A stretch of DNA of 64,000 bases from Chrysogorgia sp. JL179-B06 (Eukaryota > Cnidaria > Anthozoa > Scleralcyonacea > Chrysogorgiidae). A program made the position numbers and the translations under genes. Shown piece after piece: positions 53,901-64,000 of this stretch. The notes beneath the pieces were generated by a model. That model saw nothing but the letters and a program-made list of their open reading frames with translations. It did no database searches and was not told where the DNA came from. Numbering within the stretch: position 1 is the first letter of the stretch; the number at the start of each line of letters is the position of its first letter. The stretch is from the NCBI GenBank assembly GCA_035772405.1, contig JAYKKM010000009.1, forward strand, positions 1 through 64,000. Direction: 5' to 3'.

Positions 53901-54050
53901 CAGCAACATCACCAGACCTTTGCAAGATAATAGCAGCTAAAGAGTACTTTAATATACAAACCAGCTTTCCTCCAACAACAAACATTTCTTCTAGTCGATT
54001 TCGACTGAGGATGTTTTAAATACCATGCAATTTCGCGACTCACGAAAAAG
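50999..54050 (-). pseudogene. CR1-like LINE with PHD finger, endonuclease and RT (copy A)
   Basis: Minus strand, reading downward. A leader with a 2A-like motif (53882-53917) precedes a PHD finger at about 53665-53812 (CLSCQ, CSYCDSYYHTACV, WICDEC; C4HC3). The AP-like endonuclease shows RFGQWNVNHL, GGGIAVYCNNTLTFKRR, SVEILWLEIC and EIILTGDFNINF (53040-53500). The linker runs 52095-52688 (MIQPHWINNDILEQLKLRDN to NKATGTDGISIKLLK). RT motifs lie at 51489-52070: NNYRPISVLPVLSKIIER, VDYKKAFDMVDH, EGVPQGSILGPLLF and LFADDT near 51549-51563. The C-terminal piece is 51000-51278 (KLQKRCSRIILNAQPCHSS). At least five frame changes or stops. The 3' tail is missing or replaced by copy B. Confidence 0.9.
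53882..53917 (-). other. Degenerate 2A-like motif in the LINE leader
   Basis: The translation LQRSGDVAVLLNPGP contains the G-D-V and N-P-G-P halves of a 2A ribosome-skipping motif (consensus D-V/I-E-x-N-P-G-P), with two extra residues and no glutamate between them. Known 2A-like sequences occur at the same N-terminal position in some non-LTR retrotransposon ORF2 proteins. This copy is unlikely to work. Confidence 0.6.
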
Positions 54051-55260
54051 TTTACCATGTTATTATGACTTAATAGGATATGACAGTCATTTCTACTTCG
54101 AGTACGTAATTCAATTTGTTGAAGTGTGAGGATAAATAAGAGCGATCGCAAGATGTGACCATATAACGCCATCTTGCGAATCCAACAGGGAAAACCCCCG
54201 ACACGGCGCAAGAGAAGAAGTCAAATAAAAACCAAACCAAATTACGAAATTGTTCAAAAATTAGACGAAACGCGTAGAACGATGATCAGGTTACAATCAG
54301 AACGATGATCAGGTTACAATCCAAGAAATCAAATAAAAAAACAAACCAAATGACAAAAACTTTCCCATCAGACTAGCGGGAAATTCAAAAGATATAGAAT
54401 AAGGACCAACAAAATAGTACCAGTGAAAGGAGGTTGTCTTGGCAAGAAAATTCAAATTTGGCTGTTGCTAGGAGACACCAAGCGAGATAAACAAGTTCAA
54501 TGGTCGAACATGAACAGTTGAATAATTCAAAATTTACTGAACATTAAAAGATGAAACTTGCAGAACAGGGTAAGAATACCAAAATCAAACGGATTTTAAA
54601 GTTTTGACTTGCCAACTGCTCACAAAACGAAGAACGATGCTTATATAAAATCACGAACAACGGATACGCCACAGGTCAAACGGTTAAAATAAATAAATCC
54701 AAAATAAAGTCACGGGAAATAATAAATCGATCCAAAAATTGATTGTAAGATGTTCACAGGATATTTAGCAAACCAATAATCCAAAAAACACAATGAAGAC
54801 TTGTAATTAAAAAAACCAAATCAGTAAGAATAGACCAAGCGCTAGAGTAACGTAACGTTGGTAATGAGGAGGGGGTAATTAATCTTTGTTTAATCAATCT
54901 AACTTTTTGAGCTACGCATGCCTGTTTCGTGATAGTCGACAGATGTTTTAATCGACGCTTTTTTTTAACCGAATTTTGCGAGGTAGGCGAGAATCGATCA
55001 GGTTCGCATTCGCCGGGAAATGAGCAAAATGGTACCAGACATTTCATCTTTCATTTTCCATCTATTTTGTTAACATAAACCCTTTTTAAAAATACAGCAG
55101 ACCTTGTAGATTTCCTTGTAGATTAGTACGACTGCTTTGAGAAAATTCGAAGACCTTGTTTTCACTAAAATATTTGTGATCCTTTTATATAATATGAACT
55201 GAAAAATCTATCTTACATTTAAGGAATTCATTGAAACTTTGAAGATGGTCAAAAGGACAA
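54051..55260. other. No recognised gene; small duplications
   Basis: Probably includes the LINE 5' leader up to about 54215 (MALYGHILRSLLFILTLQQI on the minus strand). ACGATGATCAGGTTACAATC is duplicated in tandem at about 54279-54321. The minus frame at 54754-55047 (MKCLVPFCSFPGECEPDRF) has a THAP-like opening by eye, but no further THAP residues, so I do not assign it. Confidence 0.4.
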
Positions 55261-55282
55261 AATTTTAGTTGAATTGCTGTCC

Positions 55283-55750
55283 AATGGCAAAGGGAGTTTG
55301 GATTATGCCAAAAACAGTTCTTTTTGGTGAAAATATACCAACTATACCTATGGCTAAACCCTCATGGTGTACTTGTCGTGTTTGCCAACCAACAGCAAGT
55401 GAAGAGGAGAACAAGTGCTGCAACAAGATTAGGTGTGTTACCTCACCTGTAACTTTTCAGAACACCTGTACTGAAAGAGATGTTCTCACTATATGGCCAT
55501 AAGATGTAGATGCACAACATCAGGGCAGAAGAGGTCAGACTATTCAACCAACAGCTTCAGAAAAGCTGCATACTGTAAGTATATTTTATGGCGCTATAAA
55601 AAGTTGGGAAGGGGGAACAGAAAGGTCTGCCCCTCCTGTCGTGTTAGCAATAAGACATATACCCAGCAGAAGATGAACAATACATGGGTTTCAGAAGGGC
55701 TTGATTTTCTTGTTATATTTTATACTGAGTTATATGTATTATATGTATTC
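55283..55750 (+). pseudogene. Second P2X7 C-terminal-like zinc domain
   Basis: Frame 55269-55502 gives PSWCTCRVCQPTASEEENKC and CNKIRCVTSP, FQNTCTERDVLTI. A shift near 55493 then gives SFRKAAYCKYILWRYKKLGR, GNRKVCPSCRV. Another near 55640 gives IPSRR.TIHGFQKGLIFLL-type sequence. This order (W-C-x-C-x-x-C, CC, C, C-x-x-D-V-L, F-R-x-A-A-Y-R-x-Y-x-L-W, GNRKV.PSC, Y-x-G-F) is the P2X7 zinc domain. Here the C-terminal half, absent from the 44 kb copy, is present. Three frames are needed, so it is a pseudogene. It faces a transposase-like gene on the opposite strand. Confidence 0.8.
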
Positions 55751-55759
55751 TAACAATAA

Positions 55760-56688
55760 AGCCGAATAGAAAAATATCCACTTAAATATTTACCACCCAT
55801 GTTTAAAATTATAAATGGTGCAAAAAAGCCTATAGTCATTCAAAGTCGTACAACATACAACTGCTTGAAAGTGCTCACACTGTACAATACAGTATATGTA
55901 CTCCAGGGTCTTTCGGTGAGAATTAAACTGACAAAACCGGGTATCTAGTGCAGTGCATAGAGACATCCAAATATCATTGTTATAAAAAATATTCAGATTC
56001 CCAGGGTTGTGCACTAAGTTTCTGTGGCTTCAGTTTGCTGTAGTTTCTGATCCAGAGGGTTAAATTGCTGTGGTTTCACGTTGGCGGTGGCTTGCTTCCC
56101 CAGAAACATTTGATGATACTGCTAAAAATCTCAAAAGTGAGGCTTGGGCGCAATATTTTTGGGTGATCTGATGGAATAAGAACCTTTTGAAGTATACTAT
56201 CTTTGTCATCTATCTGCTTCTGTAACATTCTGGTAGTGAGAGTGGGCCAATAGTCATACGCCTTTTCTTCTTTGGTGACCCAAACCCTCCAGTTTTTGGA
56301 CCTTATCCTGTAAAACCTTGTTGTGCTTCAATTGCCCATTTTTACTAAGACCTGGCTTTCAATGAACATGTGAGTTGTGGTCAATAACTACTCAAAGGTA
56401 TTTTCGGTAAATACGTACCTAAAATGAACAGGTTTTGTGATTGGCTATATGGAACAAAAGTGATAGGGTTTTGGTTGATTCTATTGTTTTATTGTTTTAA
56501 TCAACCAATCACAAAACTTGATAGTATAGGTAGGTGGCGACCCGGTATTTTCTAAAAATGCCTCATTCCTAATTTAAATAGAAAAATGTTTTGATTTAAT
56601 TAACACAATTGTTTGTGTAATGGCTAAATGTGGTTTTTACAGATCTTTTAGCAGGACAAAATAAGAAATAACAAGCTAGGCATTATAT
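55760..56688. other. No recognised gene; small inverted repeat
   Basis: TTTTGTGATTGGCTATATGG..TGATAGGGTTTTGGTTGATT near 56430-56480 and TAATCAACCAATCACAAAAC near 56495-56515 form a short imperfect hairpin. Otherwise unassigned. Confidence 0.4.
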
Positions 56689-56689
56689 A

Positions 56690-57725
56690 CACACTGAAAT
56701 CATTATATACTCACTGAAATCCAACTCTTTTGGGTTCAGATTTCAACAACATAGAATTGAAATTCTCCAAATTGCTGGTGTGCCTGTTCAAGGTATTAAT
56801 GAAAATAAAACTGAAATAAGAGCCCATTTGTGCTCCCCAGCCACATGGTGCAAAACCCCAAACCAACTTATCCTACGGTGATATGAAAATGAACATGATT
56901 ACAAAACATCACATGATCACAAACATATCCAACTGAACTACCTTGAGTTTCTCAGCATCACCCTTGCAATTTTCTGCAATATACCAAAAATGGTTGCATA
57001 TTGGTTCTGACCACTCACTGATGACCTGACAATCCTTTAACTTTGCAGCCTAAAATCAATTATTAAAAGAATGCACTGTACACATTCCAAACTGGGAATC
57101 ACATATTCAGTTGAATTTTAACTTAATTAAGAGTACAGTATTTTAATAATACAAAATAAATATTTCAAGCAACTATACCTATGTAAGCCTCTTTTTCAAT
57201 TTCACAGACTGTGCCATATGTCCAATACATGAAACAAATGTAAGAACTCATCTGGGTACTTGGCTTGAAAAATATAATAAAAACCCAACAAAATTTTAAA
57301 ATGTATTGTGTGCATGATATTTACAAACCACACAGGAGGGCTTTTCCTCTATGTGGTTTTTACTCTATTAATTTTGTTATTACATAACTGAGACTGAAAA
57401 TGGCTAAAACGCACAAATAGACAATTGCACAAATTTTCTAAGTATCAGTAAATTTCAAAATACCTTTCATGCTTTGCACAAATGCCATAATAGCTGTTGA
57501 TGCATCTGTCACAATTTCAGAAACCATATACATCGATGACCAATTCCAAAAACTGCTCCATCAAAACATAAAAACACAGTATTTTGCACTGTGGCCTGGC
57601 GAATCATTCCTACCATCCCCACACAAAATAATACTTTCAACACTTTTTACATTTCAGTTTTCATGTCTTCCCATAGATATGTAAATTCCAGGAATAATAT
57701 AGTTCCTTTGCAACCTGTGGAATAT
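56690..57725 (-). pseudogene. DDE transposase remnant (ISL2EU/Kolobok-type)
   Basis: Minus strand, several frames. The first catalytic block reads ILCGDGRNDSPGHSAKYCVF (57560-57630) followed by VSEIVTDASTAIMAF and VQSMKG (57470-57535). After a gap comes AAKLKDCQVISEWSEPICNH, FWYIAENCKGDAEKLKVVQL (56930-57050), then LNRHTSNLENFNSMLLKSEP, KRVGF (56725-56790). The order G-D-G-R-x-D-S-P-G-H-S-A-K-Y-C, N-H-F-W-x-C, H-T-x-x-L-E-x-F-x-x-L matches my memory of transposases with an ISL2EU- or Kolobok-like DDE domain. The family choice between these is not resolved. Splice-like signals (ATTAC..AG) near the block edges suggest it once had introns. Stops throughout. Confidence 0.6.
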
Positions 57726-57944
57726 CGACCTTGAGATGAATTTCAGTCCTAGAAACCTACTGAATAACATCAGCTTGTTAATATTGTTACCAGTAACAAT
57801 TACTCCAGCAGCCAGGTGCGAAAGGGTTGTTATCCTCTATTCGTACCAACAGGAGTTAGAGTGGAGAAGATGCTAACGAGAAATAAAATAATAAAACATA
57901 TATACTATGTCTGTAGTTATGATTGATAAATATCCCAGGGAATC

Positions 57945-58140
57945 CACAACTCGCATACCTGCAACTGGTGAAGTACATGTAGTGTGGCGTTTTTGTTCTT
58001 TACTAATATGAAGTAAATACGCAGCAAACTCACTATGCATTTTTTGCCAGCCATTTGCAACCTGATTCGCGTTATCTCAGCCATAACCTGGCCTTCCACT
58101 CTTCAGAGGCGAGCCACTTGTGGATGCTTCCATGTACTGA
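57945..58140 (-). pseudogene. Possible upstream exon of the transposase
   Basis: On the minus strand YMEASTSGSPLKSGRPGYG precedes a stop, then VANGWQKMHSEFAAYLLHIS and KEQKRHTTC continue. It lies just upstream of the DDE remnant on the same strand and has a protein-like composition. I cannot assign a domain. The call as part of the same gene is an inference. Confidence 0.3.
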
Positions 58141-58149
58141 AGAAATACA

Positions 58150-59780
58150 AAATCAACTTATCAATTATGTGACAAATATCACAATTTATCAATTTGTATA
58201 TTTACTTCCCAGAAAAGTTGAAAATGAATAATTTATAAGAAAGATTCAACAGATGTCGACGGATTCGGATCACGATTTGAATTATGCGTCCCACAAAATG
58301 GCCGGCGAGAAAAACAAGCTCGCGATGCATTACCCCGACACTCACTCTTTAAAATATATATCTATATATCTTTACATACATTTACATATATATCTTTATA
58401 TCTTTACCTTCATTTCCTCTGATAAAATTGTTTAAATCATGCATACAGTATGTTAAAAATGCATTCATTTCCCAAGAGTTTTCAAATTTTACTAAGTTAA
58501 GTATTTTTTACATTTTTAACAAATAAGCGTTCCTCACTTCTGCAAGTGCTGTAACTCTTCCTATGTCTTCAATTACATTCTTCTATGACTTACAATGTGG
58601 GCAGATGCAAAAGTGCATTCCACCAATTTCTCTCCGACATCATGGAAGATGTTGTAGAGAAGCTGCACATACATGGCGAGGAAACCAAGTCAGTTTTTCT
58701 TGTACATGGGTTAAGTTTGGCGATATATTGGCCAATTCTGGTGGGCGCTACATTGGACTATTTGATGAACTCGTGTCATTCTTCTCAACAATGAATATGT
58801 ATTCAGCTTCAAAAAATTAAATTTACACACTCATGTCAACTGATTACAATTAAACGGGACTGTATACAATCTTGTGAAACAGTAAAATAACAGTTTCAGA
58901 GCCAAAAATGTTTGCATAAATATTTTGGAACAATAAAAGTTTTTACTTTTATGCATGTATAGAAAAATATTCTGAGAATCAAAACCTGTTACAAGGTAAC
59001 GAGTTATACTGGTAGCTATGCCAACAGTGATGTTCAAAAATGGCCACTATTTGCTGCTCAATCTAACTTTAATTGATGGTCCAAATACCAGCTAAACATT
59101 GTTTGTCAAGCTACAGTACAGTAACACACTGCAACATACATTAAGTATACAGATGACTTCCTTTCTACCAAATTTTACACATTTTAAAGTTCTATTCAGT
59201 AATTCGTGAAAAGAATTGTGGTGAAATGTACAACCACCCTGCTTTTTTGTATTTATTTATGCAAAAAATAATTGGGCTCACCACACTTTTCCCAAATGAA
59301 ATTACATTTAACATTAAATTACAGCCAATTTCCAATGTCAGTGTTGAAATAGCAACCACTTCAACTCTATTTTATTCCAGTTTTTCAAGCCAACAATATT
59401 TTCCTGTGCGTGACATCTGCTTTTATTCTTTCAAAATATTTATGCAGATATTTTTGATCACAAACTTTAATGTAAACTGTGTGAAGCGACCTGAACATTC
59501 GACAGTTCTATTGATTTACGAAGTGGTATGTTTTAACAATTATTTAACCATTATTCATAACTTCTAACCAATTTCGACAACCCTAAAGAATGTGTTGAAT
59601 TTTACAGAAAACTGTCACTATACTTGTAAATTAGTGTAGCAGGCTAACTGTAAATCTTCTCTAAAATGTTATGCTTCATACCAATTATACTTAATCTGTT
59701 ATTAAACATCATATGGCACAAGCTACTTCAGGTGAAATTGTGTGCTCTGGACAGTTGTTTCCTAGGAAATATGGCCGGGG
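58150..59780. other. No recognised gene
   Basis: 58253-58350 (plus) opens MSTDSDHDLNYASHKMAGEK and could be a first exon, but nothing continues it. 58563-58820 is open in two plus frames and partly on the minus strand (LTWFPRHVCAASLQHLP), with no recognised domain. The rest is AT-rich. Confidence 0.35.
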
Positions 59781-59787
59781 GGCATTT

Positions 59788-60010
59788 TTTGGGGGCCAAA
59801 TTTCATGGAACACCGTCCGTTATTTTACTCAAAACGTATGTAAAGCACGTTGTTTAAAAGCCATGCCATATAATAAACCTCGACCGCTTGGTCATTACTG
59901 GAAAAATATCAGGCCTCGGTCTTATGTACGAATCCCTCACTATGGGCTCAGTCCGTACTGTCAAAACCTCAGTCTGATATTTTCCTGTAATGACCGCGCT
60001 CTCGGTTAAT
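59788..60010. mobile_element. Inverted-repeat MITE
   Basis: GGTCATTACTGGAAAAATATCAGGC on the left (about 59890-59914) pairs with TCTGATATTTTCCTGTAATGACC on the right (about 59971-59993), and the outer flanks show a GAGCGCGG-type edge. The short interior gives open frames that have no domain. Confidence 0.6.
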
Positions 60011-60541
60011 AAGAAGCTAACATCCAACTTTACACTCCTTTTATCATTCAAAATTCAGTAACAGGAAATTCCAATTTCAACATGGCACAAACTTCATTCA
60101 CTTTACTTAGATTTATGCAACCATACACCGCAATGCCTATTATTGATGACATGCAAAACAATGCCAAAGGTTTTACATCAAGACTACTTTGGTTCTTCCC
60201 AAAAGTGCGATTCAAGATACCACGTTATCAGATGAAGAATCAACATTTAAAGAACAACTAGGTCAGTATGTTCATATTCCACACCAGTGCATGCACAAAA
60301 AAACAAAGTAACCAAATACTATCCTTAACAAATTTTAATACATATATACATATAATTACTCCAATACAGGTAATACTACGTTTTAATGTTAAAAAAACCT
60401 ACGTTTTCATGTACATGTATACTAGACGACTTCACATCGATCCCAAACATATTTTTTACCCAATCAAAATAAACCTTATGTCTGTAGCCCTTCATCACCT
60501 ACTATTTTAACTAAATCCAGTAGTTCCTTCAACCTCCTTAA

Positions 60542-60636
60542 AGTGTCTATGAAATGAAAAAATCCACGCTCTTTCCGTGCTACTTTGTCCGTTAAAGCAA
60601 AAAAAAATGCAGCGAATTTTTCACTTCATAGACACT
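60542..60636. mobile_element. 95 bp MITE flanked by TTAA
   Basis: Ends AGTGTCTATGAAATGAAAAA and TTTTTCACTTCATAGACACT are inverted copies, with TTAA outside each (60538-60541 and 60637-60640). This matches the insertion habit of the palindrome at 42281-42524 and the 4.4 kb element at 43679-48078, although the terminal sequences differ. Confidence 0.85.
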
Positions 60637-60824
60637 TTAATGTTCTTTTCTAAATATGTAATACATCTCCCAATTATGCACAAATGTTCCCAATTTGATA
60701 CAATTATAATTATATTGACATCTTCACGTACTCATAATTACAAAACTGAACATGACATGGTAACTGCAATATATCACTAATTATACAATGACAAATTAAT
60801 TTATTTCAAACCCATCATTTACAG

Positions 60825-61960
60825 TCAGAGCCGGATTAGGGTATGTTGGGCCTGGAGCTGGTGGAGATATTAGGGCCTATATAGATCGTTTTCGATCGGT
60901 ATAAAATATATATAAAGCTGTCTTTTTTTCATGTTTCACAGATCAGTGTTTTAAAGCTGAAAATTGCAATCGATACAAGACGTTTATAAAAGAACGCTTA
61001 CTTGCTAAGGCTGTGAGAAAAGGGCCTATTTTTCTCCACGGCCTGGAGCTGTCGTCCCATCCATCCCCACCTTAGGGACAGACCATTAGAAAAGTGATGG
61101 GGGTGGGGTATTGTTTTCATTTTTGCATTTTTTTCAGGTTGTCAGCTGTGTATGTAATTTTTTATGGATATGTTGCATTGCATGTAATTTTTTTTAGCTT
61201 TTGCAAGCATAAAAATTGTTCTTGAGAAAACCTTTCTTTTATGCTTTCACACTACAAAAATGAAAATATTTTAGCAAAAATTGCTAAACCAAAAAGATGC
61301 ACGATAGATGTATAAATATCAACAAGGACATCATAACAGACTATAATTGACTAAATAACATTTATAACTAAATAGCATTTTTGGTAATACAGTAGAGTAA
61401 GTCTGCAAGGTTGTTGAGAAAATAATTATCATGCAAAAGCTGTTTATGGTAAATTGAGGTGTAACCCGATCGCGCGTTTTAACCGATTCCCACCAAACTT
61501 GCACAGGATGTCAGCGAACACCTGGGCTACAAAAGTGTGTCGGCGTTTTGAGTTACGGGCCTTCATTCATCAATTGCTTCTTCCACAACATAGGTCGAGG
61601 AATAAAATATCCTAGCTGCTAAACCCCTCCAGTAATAAAAAAAACCCGACACACTTTTTTAGAACAAACATCGAGAAGTGTAAATATGGTAAATTGAGAG
61701 CTTTTTGGTAAAACCAAAGACCAGGTTAAACCGCAGCGCGAAGGTCATATGATTTTAAATTGATGAATATATCTGGAAAAATATTGTATTTTTTATTTTT
61801 TTCACAATTTGAGAGTGTTCTTCGCATACTTAACGATATTTGGTGCAAATTTGAGACAAATCGGAGACAAATTGCGCGGCGGGAACAAATTTCGTGAATG
61901 GGCTTGCTAGGGTGTTCTGTAACCTTAAGTATTTCAATTATAACTTTCCATACAAAGTCA
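60825..61960. other. hAT-like end sequence and unassigned DNA
   Basis: CAGAGCCGGATTAGGG at 60825-60840 resembles the CAG.G start of many hAT elements and could be the left end of the element encoding the transposase at 61961-63807. CCTTAGGGACAGACCATTAG with a G-run near 61068-61110 looks like the start of another MITE. The remainder is unassigned. Confidence 0.4.
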
Positions 61961-63807
61961 TTAAAAATGGAGTTCAGAAACCTTATTACCTGGATATGCC
62001 TTGTCTTTCAAGAGATCTAGTTTTTGAAGAGCTATGTCTCTATATCTCAAGATATCTGGAACGATTATATGGGGCTTCTGTGTCTCTTTCTCGATGTAAC
62101 GGAATACAGAGCAAACATCAACCATGAAGGCTGTCAACCACACTTGTAGACTGGATGATTGCCAAACTTTTACGAAGCCTTGAGCTTTTGATTTCTCACT
62201 TCTTTCGTACTCGCCACTTGGTGCTTCAACAATTTTTCTCCAGTGCATCCTACAGCTTTCAAGGTACTGCTTCACACAACTGGATCAGGTGTTGGGCAAA
62301 TCTGACTTCATGGTGTGCTGGAAAGGCTTTGGCTTTCTGGTTAATGACTCTTAACTCTTTCGTTCGCAGGCCAGATGCTCGATAGTATGTTGCAACACTG
62401 ACGACATTTGTATTCCAAACTTTGAGCTCTGGGACTGACTGCATTAGATCTTCCATGGCTAAATCAGACCTATGGCAGGCACACCAAGCGTTTAATGTTG
62501 GGTGACCTACATACTCTTCCATCCTTGACCATAGGCCTGAAACACGTCCAGTGTTTGCTGATTCTCCATCTGAACTAACACCAACAAATTTGGCTTGTAC
62601 TTCATTTTTCTTAAGACCAACACCGTTAAGTGAAGCTTGTGCAGCACAGAACAGTCCTTCTGCACCACGCTTTTCACTTTCTCTTGCACTAACAAATCGA
62701 GTATGCATTTCTAGTGGAGATTCAGGCTTGTTAAACCGGACAAAAACAAACTTTTTGTCATGTTGTTTAGTGTCCACCGAGCCATCGATTTGCATTGCAA
62801 AACGCAGACAGGTCTGCAGATCATCTTTTAACTTTTCTCTTTCAAGACTGCCTTGAATCTTTAATAATTCCGCGTAGTGGACTGGATCGCGGTAGTGCAG
62901 ATCTACAGCAGTTGGTTTGAACTGAGAAAACTCCCCGTTGCTTTCATCATTAGCATATATCTTCGCTTGCTGTTCAGCATGCATATGGGCAAGTGTCCTT
63001 GAGGGCCACGACCAAGCAGCAGGAGTTAGCAACTTACTATCATTATATACATCTACGGCCATATGGACCAAGGTATTTATGACGGCAGGGTCATTTGAGT
63101 TCATCGTTCTTAACCAAGGATGATTTGGGTCTTTAGTGCTCCATTGCTGCTTCAACTTTGCTCTTTCCATAGCTGCTTGATGAGGAGCCCCGTGGAGGTG
63201 ATTGATTACATCTTAACTTCTTTTGGCCATCACAGCGAACACCTTGAGCCATATATACTTTGTGATTGGCAGCAAACTGCTTTGCTTCTTCTTCATATTC
63301 GGAACAAATAAGGCATTTGATAAAAGATCTTTTTCTGGCTTTTTTAGCTGTTACAGTCCGACTTCTTTCGGTAAACAAAGAAAGAACATCAGTCCCGACC
63401 TTCTTTACAATTGCCTTGGCATCAAGACGGAATCCTCTATAAAGGCTCGGTGAAACTTCTTCCGCGTCGGACTCGACAGACTGGTCAGAGTCTATCACAT
63501 CACTTTCTTCACCGTCGATATGGCTATCTGGTTTTTCGCTACTGGAATGAGTTTCTTTATCAAAATCATCATTGAAAGGATACATATCTTCGTCATTCCC
63601 CCTATCATCATCATTTTGATCCGGTAAATCAATGTATTCGCGATCGTCTTTTTCTTGAGTTTTTTCATCGCCATAATTATCCTCGTTTTCTTCCCCGTCC
63701 TTGTTTCTCGCAATGGGAACAAAGAAAGAGTTTATCTTTTGACACTTCTTCGCATCAGATTGCAGCTTTTTATCATTCCCAAGTCTTCGTTTGTGCGCAA
63801 AAGGCAT
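61961..63807 (-). pseudogene. hAT-family transposase-like gene with BED-like zinc finger (ZNF862-like)
   Basis: The N-terminal leader (63807 on, MPFAHKRRLGNDKKLQSDAK) is followed by a Glu/Asp-rich stretch (residues about 38-118). A zinc finger with KCLICSEYE, NHKVYM and HLHGAPHQAA (C-x2-C with two His) lies at about 63165-63330. It continues PWLRTMNSNDPAV, RFAMQIDGSVDTK (first catalytic D), VGVSSDGESANTGRVSGL (second D), NAWCACHRSDLAMEDLM, YYRASGLRTKELRVI, EVRFAQHLIQLCEAV, LESCRMHWRKIVEAP and RYRDIALQKLDLL. A one-base change near 63200 and another near 62265 break the frame. The C-terminal dimerisation (hATC) region with the last catalytic glutamate is not seen before the stop at 61961. It could be an assembly indel in an otherwise near-intact gene. 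Confidence 0.7.
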
Positions 63808-64000
63808 GCTTTATATTGTATGTAAATCAGCCTGCAATGACTTCAAGCGACGCCATTGTGGCATGGAGCACGCAGTTTTTGTGGTCTGCCATTTTATTTA
63901 AAAATAATTTCTCGTCACTTCATGTTAGGTCAACATAATAATTTAAGTAAGTCTAAGTTGTTAATTAAGGACTAAAACTTACTTCCCATTTGTTTATTTT
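63808..64000. other. Upstream flank of the hAT-like gene
   Basis: Would hold the promoter and 5' untranslated region. No motif is distinctive. Confidence 0.3.

Noticed and set aside
54754..55047. THAP-domain protein (start MKCLVPFCSF)
   Set aside because: The first Cys spacing is suggestive, but the later Cys/His, Trp and Pro residues of a THAP domain are not found in the following sequence.
58563..58820. Coding exon of 69-85 residues on the plus strand
   Set aside because: Two plus frames and one minus frame are open over the same bases, none has a recognised domain, and no splice signal favours one.

Overview
The window looks like intergenic, transposon-dense DNA from an invertebrate animal, most likely a cnidarian such as a coral or sea anemone. 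The reasons are the mixture of degenerate CR1/L2-like LINEs, a DIRS/PAT-type tyrosine-recombinase retrotransposon, a Crypton, Gypsy and BEL/Pao pieces, KDZ-like and hAT-like transposase genes, two copies of a P2X7-C-terminal-like zinc domain, many fold-back MITEs, and spliceosomal introns. The organism call is an inference. I found no bacterial operons, no CRISPR array and no confident single-copy host gene. Nearly every long reading frame is a broken mobile-element gene.

Layout. 0.4-7.6 kb: two decayed LINEs on the minus strand and a LINE 3' end on the plus strand. 9.9-11.1 kb: a large fold-back element. 11.2-14.7 kb: LINE tails and three sets of tandem repeats, starting with a repeat that recurs inverted at 29.1 kb. 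16.6-19.4 kb: a tRNA-like SINE head, a spliced KDZ-like gene remnant (plus strand) and one or two unrecognised exons (minus strand). 19.8-21.4 kb: a LINE tail ending in (ATT)n beside a Gypsy integrase remnant. 21.4-28.5 kb: an almost complete DIRS/PAT-like element on the minus strand (gag with zinc knuckle, RT, RNase H, ALOG-like domain plus tyrosine recombinase) with split direct repeats A1...B1-A2-B2 and a leader array rich in the octamer ATGCAAAT. 29.3-31.1 kb: fold-back elements. 33.8-37.7 kb: a Crypton recombinase gene interrupted by a 1.68 kb inverted-repeat element that itself carries a small LINE insertion. 38.0-40.0 kb: an internally deleted Gypsy element with target-site duplication. 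40.3-41.4 kb: BEL/Pao integrase and a LINE tail. 42.3-43.4 kb: a near-perfect 244 bp palindrome flanked by TTAA and a MITE containing a tRNA-like cloverleaf.

43.68-48.08 kb: a 4.4 kb element with 31 bp perfect terminal inverted repeats flanked by TTAA, carrying a P2X7-like zinc-domain gene on one strand, a second candidate gene start on the other, and a LINE inserted in the middle. 48.1-49.7 kb: a satellite-like array. 49.7-54.1 kb: two minus-strand LINEs, one with a PHD finger, an endonuclease and a decayed 2A-like motif. 55.3-58.1 kb: a second P2X7-like domain converging on a transposase pseudogene. 59.8-63.8 kb: MITEs and a hAT-like transposase gene with a zinc finger, broken by two apparent single-base frameshifts.

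The genes do not form one pathway; they are layers of insertion. The recurring association worth following is the P2X7-like zinc domain with TTAA-flanked inverted repeats and a convergent transposase-like gene.
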